NCBI GenBank assembly: GCA_964035545.1
Contig: OZ037765.1
Location: forward strand, 19,338,698 to 19,402,697
Origin: Bugula neritina
Lineage: Eukaryota; Bryozoa; Gymnolaemata; Cheilostomatida; Bugulidae
Direction: 5' to 3'
DNA length: 64,000 nt
Shown here: piece by piece, positions 60,801 to 64,000 of the stretch
How positions within the stretch are numbered: position 1 is the stretch's first letter
Layout of the letters: each line of letters opens with the position of its first letter
Translations under genes and position numbers: made by a program
The notes under the pieces: generated by a model
Databases searched by the model: none
What the model was told of the DNA's origin: nothing
The model's input: only the letters and a program-made list of their open reading frames with translations

Positions 60801-63800
60801 ACTTTGAATCTCAACCTGGCATACATATACTACTAACATGCATACCTGCCCCAGTCAATAGTCCCAAAATGGCTCCTTTTTGGGTAACTATTGGCATAAA
60901 TAGCCCCATTACAAATACACCAACAGTTGGTATCCCAAGCATTGCCCCAAGTCCATAAGCTGTCTGTAAAATAGTAAACATCTTATAGTTGATATATTAT
61001 TCTCTACATAGTACATACATGTATGCCATGCCTCATGGTATATTGTAAAACTCTCATTCATGTTAAAAAATTGGCAAAAGTATTGAGCATGACATAAATT
61101 ATCAAGCGTTTGAACCAATTTTTAGTTTTGACTGCAATCAAGTATGAATTAGCTATTACTAGAAAAATTTGACTATGACATTCTGTTTTAGTTTTTTAGC
61201 AAAACTAAACAGCTAATTAACTAAACTATAACTTATCATTGAGAGTTACTACAGGAGCAGCCGTGATCTAGAGATTAGAGGGCTTCGCTTAGTAAACACG
61301 AAGTCATGAGCTTGAACTCTACAAAGATCATTGGTGATGTTAGAAAGAGCATCCAGTCATAATTGCTTCTGTGCCCTATCTGAATAGGTCCTTAATCCAA
61401 TTTAACAAACGCCCTTTTCATCAGGGGTTCTTGCAGGGGTAGTGACCATAAACTTGCCTGAGTTACTATACGTGTTTGTATATAAACAATAGTGTTATAT
61501 TTTGATCATGTAATTTGGTATTTAATTTACTAACCAAATGCAGCTGCAGAAACTGAGCTAAATGTTTGAAATGCTATAGTCGGTTAAATGGAAACGGCTC
61601 ATGCAATACAAATGTTTGAAGAACAACAGAACCTGTAAAGCAGTTCTGCACACTTATATTATTCGATAAGCTTTTTTTTTAATTTTAAAATTATATGTTT
61701 AAACTTTAAAGAAAAAATAATTACTTGATAATCATAACAATTTGCATAAATATTGAACCAATTGTTCTTGGTGAGTAAAATTGCATATGGGGCTGGTGCA
61801 CAATGAAGTGGAAGTATAACTAAGAGGCCATAAAGCAGTTTAGTTGTTTAAAACTGCTATTAGTTTTGAATCTTGCGATATGTATTATGATAAACTAGCT
61901 TTGTGCATTGGTACAGCATGCACAAGCAACAAATTGCATTATTCAATGACAGAACCTGATCACCAGACAAGAGTCAAAACTGCAAAATAGCTAAAGATGG
62001 TCTTCTATACTTTAAATAGTTCAGCTCCAATGTTCATAGTTAATAGAATCATCGCAATCGCAGCTCCCCCCACACCCAGAGCTATGGTTTTGAAAAGAAC
62101 TATGGATTCCCTTTCTGCAAGGTTTGGCCGAAATGATTTGGTCAATTGTAAAATCATCACAGTCTCAGCAGAAATGGTTGCACTCAGAGAACTAAAAATG
62201 TAATGACTCATTATAATGTAGTGTGTAGTACTGTACAGTCTTTAGTCAAATATCTTTTTGCATTTTCCACAGTCAGTATTAGATTGAGTGAGCATAAAAA
62301 AAGTTAAAACAGCCCATGAAATAGCTAAATGCGTCTAGTTTTCATAATTTGCTTTAATAATGAATGACTGATGAATGCAGCTGCATGAAGGCAATACTGT
62401 TAGAGACATATTAGAATAAAGGTAACTATATCTTTTGTCTAATTGCGCAATGCAGACCAAAATTTTGCTTTTTGCTTACAGTTTTGCCAAATAAAGTTGG
62501 GACATATTTATATATTATATTGTAGATTTAAAAAATTGTGTCATTTAGCATAATAAATACAGTATGTGTGATATGCAAATTGTTATGTCCGAGAAAAATT
62601 GTTGCTGATTTTCAAACATCGTTTGTGATTTGCTACAAAACATTCAAGAGAATTGCACAGAAGTTGCTGCATAACTTATAAGAGTTTATTTTAAATGATT
62701 TTTTATTTCAAGAAAAATGTTTATAAGCAATTTTTATCATAGTTTTACATTAGGCCAAATTAAGATTTCTATTCAATATTACTAAATTATTATTTATATG
62801 TGATATACTTCAATAAACTATTGTTTGAGCAGTATACTACACAAAAGTTTAGAATATCAAATTTTAATAAATTATTATTTTGATTGACTGTGATTATAAT
62901 GCATGGTGCAAATCAAGTATAACTTAAATTTATCTGATATCTGATATACTATGTTTATACCTGAGTGATGTGCAAAATAATCCAGAGACAACAAGCCCGG
63001 AGAGACCGGGAAGTTTTTCCAGAAGTTGTGTGATATAATGGGGATACAACTACAAGTATATATTATGTATAAATAATAGCAGCAATGCCATATGTTACAG
63101 TAATAGAATGATATGGTGCTGTGGTTAAAATTTGGTGATGCAAAGAAAACCCAAAAAACTGTCAGAGTTTACAACTCTAAAAAGTATTGACATAAATTCA
63201 AAAAGCCTACTGCCAACTGAAATTTTATAGTTTTTAGTTGGTATAATATATAATTAGCAAAATTCCTATGATTTATGTGCGACTTTTACAGTAGGTTTCA
63301 AAGATCTAAGATTTTCATTGTTACGTATTATTATGTAATACACCCTTTTCCTTTAACATTTGATATTCAGTTTTAAAATATCTGTATATAGCTTTAATAA
63401 TACCTGTCCCATTGAAAGTATCTGTCCACTGTTAAGAGGGTCACAGTGTTTGTAATTTGCAAACATGACTAGTCCTGCAAGTGCACAGCCAATTCCAATC
63501 AAACTCATAAAGAATGCAGTTATACCAAATACTCTGCAATAGATATAATATAACAATACTTCAGGTTAAATATTAGCATATTTGGTAAACATATCGGATG
63601 AGCGATAGCTAGGTCATTGGGTTCCTTACTGCTAGCAAATAATTATTTGTCTATAGCATCGTTTTTGCTGCTAAATGTTTTACTTAGAATGTACTTCAAT
63701 ATAGTACGTGTCAAAAAGAAACATACATTATATATAACATTTCATATCATATATTACAGTTAGTCTTTGAGTTGAGCTGTTACTTGTGATTCCCTACATT

Positions 63801-64000
63801 TGCAAAGACTCAAGACACACTCTGCTTACATGATATGTTGATGAACATGAAAATTAATAAACATAAAGCAAATTTCCTTACATCCTAATATTCCATTTGG
63901 TCTTTTTCACTGCCATATACATTTGCAAAGAAGTTTGGGAAACACCATATGCACTCGTAAAGTTGATGATGCCGTGAGTGGCCAGGCCCCATATGGTGTG
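57812..64000 (-). CDS. SLC5-family sodium/solute symporter, gene 2, 3' nine exons (5' part beyond window)
   Basis: A tandem paralogue of gene 1, equivalent to its exons 7-15, with 358 C-terminal residues in view. Exons: 63882-64000 (cut by the window edge), 63404-63533, 62961-63049, 62011-62191, 60846-60963, 59448-59610, 59028-59128, 58204-58322 and 57812-57868. Exon lengths are 130, 89, 181, 118, 163, 101, 119 and 57 against 130, 89, 184, 118, 163, 101, 119 and 192 in gene 1, with the same phases. Shared features are LYPHYITQLLEKLPGLSGL, the extracellular CNTT/NLT sites and the CCFIPKSW segment (CCWLPNSW in gene 1). Differences: the helix 8 motif reads SSLSATISAE, without the usual Asn, and the tail is only LCKENDKDIETVTETERL. 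The frame is intact, so this is probably a functional, diverged gene. The substrate is unknown and may differ from gene 1. Confidence 0.9.
58738..58825. repeat. TTTATA/TAATTA low-complexity tract
   Basis: Imperfect repeats of TTATATATTTATA and AATTATATATTTG in SLC5 gene 2 between exon 13 and exon 14 equivalents. No clear unit. Confidence 0.5.
60145..60494. mobile_element. MITE-like element with perfect 73-bp terminal inverted repeats
   Basis: The arms at 60145-60217 and 60422-60494 are exact reverse complements over 73 bp, starting TAAGCCTAGGGCCACACGG. The arms carry an inner palindrome ATTTTCGCATGCGAAAAT. The inner 204 bp has no coding capacity. It is richer in CpG than the surroundings. 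The ends could be TA target sites or part of the arms, so the target-site duplication and superfamily (PIF/Harbinger-like or other TA/TWA-targeting) are unresolved. It lies in an intron of SLC5 gene 2. Confidence 0.8.
60641..60673. repeat. 11-bp perfect hairpin
   Basis: AGGGTACTCGT (60641-60651) and its exact complement ACGAGTACCCT (60663-60673) around an 11-nt loop, in the same CpG-rich pocket as the MITE-like element. It may be the remnant of another foldback element. Confidence 0.6.
61252..61460 (+). repeat. tRNA-derived SINE family A, copy 4 (SLC5 gene 2 intron)
   Basis: AGCAGCCGTGATCTAGAGAT head, GCTTGAACTCT B box, GTTAGAAAGAGCATCCAGTC body and TCAGGGGTTCTTGCAGGGGT near the 3' end. GAGTTACTA occurs on both sides (61243-61251 and 61460-61468); its first bases overlap the element's own GAGTT tail. 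Confidence 0.8.
62011..62191 (-). CDS. SLC5 gene 2 exon 10-equivalent
   Basis: Encodes SSLSATISAETVMILQLTKS, then FRPNLAERESIVLFKT and a hydrophobic helix. It is one codon shorter than the gene 1 exon. The Na2 serine pair is kept (S-S), but the Asn three to four residues later in the motif is Ser, and an acidic Glu enters the helix. The GTATAG donor is weak. Confidence 0.85.
63882..64000 (-). CDS. SLC5 gene 2 exon 7-equivalent (partial)
   Basis: From the window edge it reads HTIWGLATHGIINFTSAYGV, then SQTSLQMYMAVKKTKWNIR, ending at a GTAAGG donor in the same phase as gene 1 exon 7. It aligns from residue H243 of gene 1 (HTLWGLGVHGIIFLMTAYGY). Upstream exons are outside the window. Confidence 0.85.

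Overview
This window looks like nuclear DNA of an invertebrate animal. It is AT-rich, coding sequence is split into short exons with GT/AG introns, and most of it is non-coding with tRNA-derived SINEs, foldback elements and microsatellites. The Iroquois homeodomain carries an N-terminal arm ([16 protein letters not shown]) closer to protostome ara/caup/mirr-type proteins as I know them than to vertebrate IRX. A protostome, possibly a spiralian, is my best guess; no species is claimed.

Layout. (1) 1-12.6 kb: gene-poor, with one GT microsatellite. (2) 12,783-20,147, minus strand: a complete Iroquois-class TALE homeobox gene in seven coding exons (473 aa), with the homeodomain split over two exons and the IRO box in exon 6. 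(3) 20.2-36.4 kb: a second gene desert upstream of the homeobox gene, with two tRNA-derived SINE fragments, one copy of a dispersed repeat and a small foldback element. (4) 36,488-53,168, minus strand: a complete 15-exon SLC5-family sodium/solute symporter (645 aa) related to the SLC5A5/A6/A8/A12 branch, with a TATA box just upstream. (5) 53.2-57.8 kb: an intergenic gap with no recognisable gene. (6) 57,812-64,000, minus strand: the last nine exons of a second SLC5 paralogue whose 5' half lies beyond the window. Seven of its exons can be compared at full length with gene 1 besides the last; six have exactly the same length and one differs by one codon, so this is a head-to-tail tandem duplication.

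The homeobox gene encodes a nuclear transcription factor. The two transporters are plasma-membrane sodium-coupled carriers for a small organic or inorganic anion that the sequence does not identify. Nothing links the transporters to the homeobox gene functionally; they are simply neighbours.

The most unusual observation is in transporter intron 6. A tRNA-derived SINE inserted exactly at the 5' splice site, and its target-site duplication copied the splice donor. The copy next to the exon kept GTAAGT and the distant copy reads ATAAGT. Other points of interest are a 350-bp element with perfect 73-bp inverted ends in a CpG-rich pocket, and an N-to-Y change in a normally invariant stretch of the Iroquois homeodomain.

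All exon boundaries were found by reading splice sites and checking that the phases join; none is supported by transcripts here.
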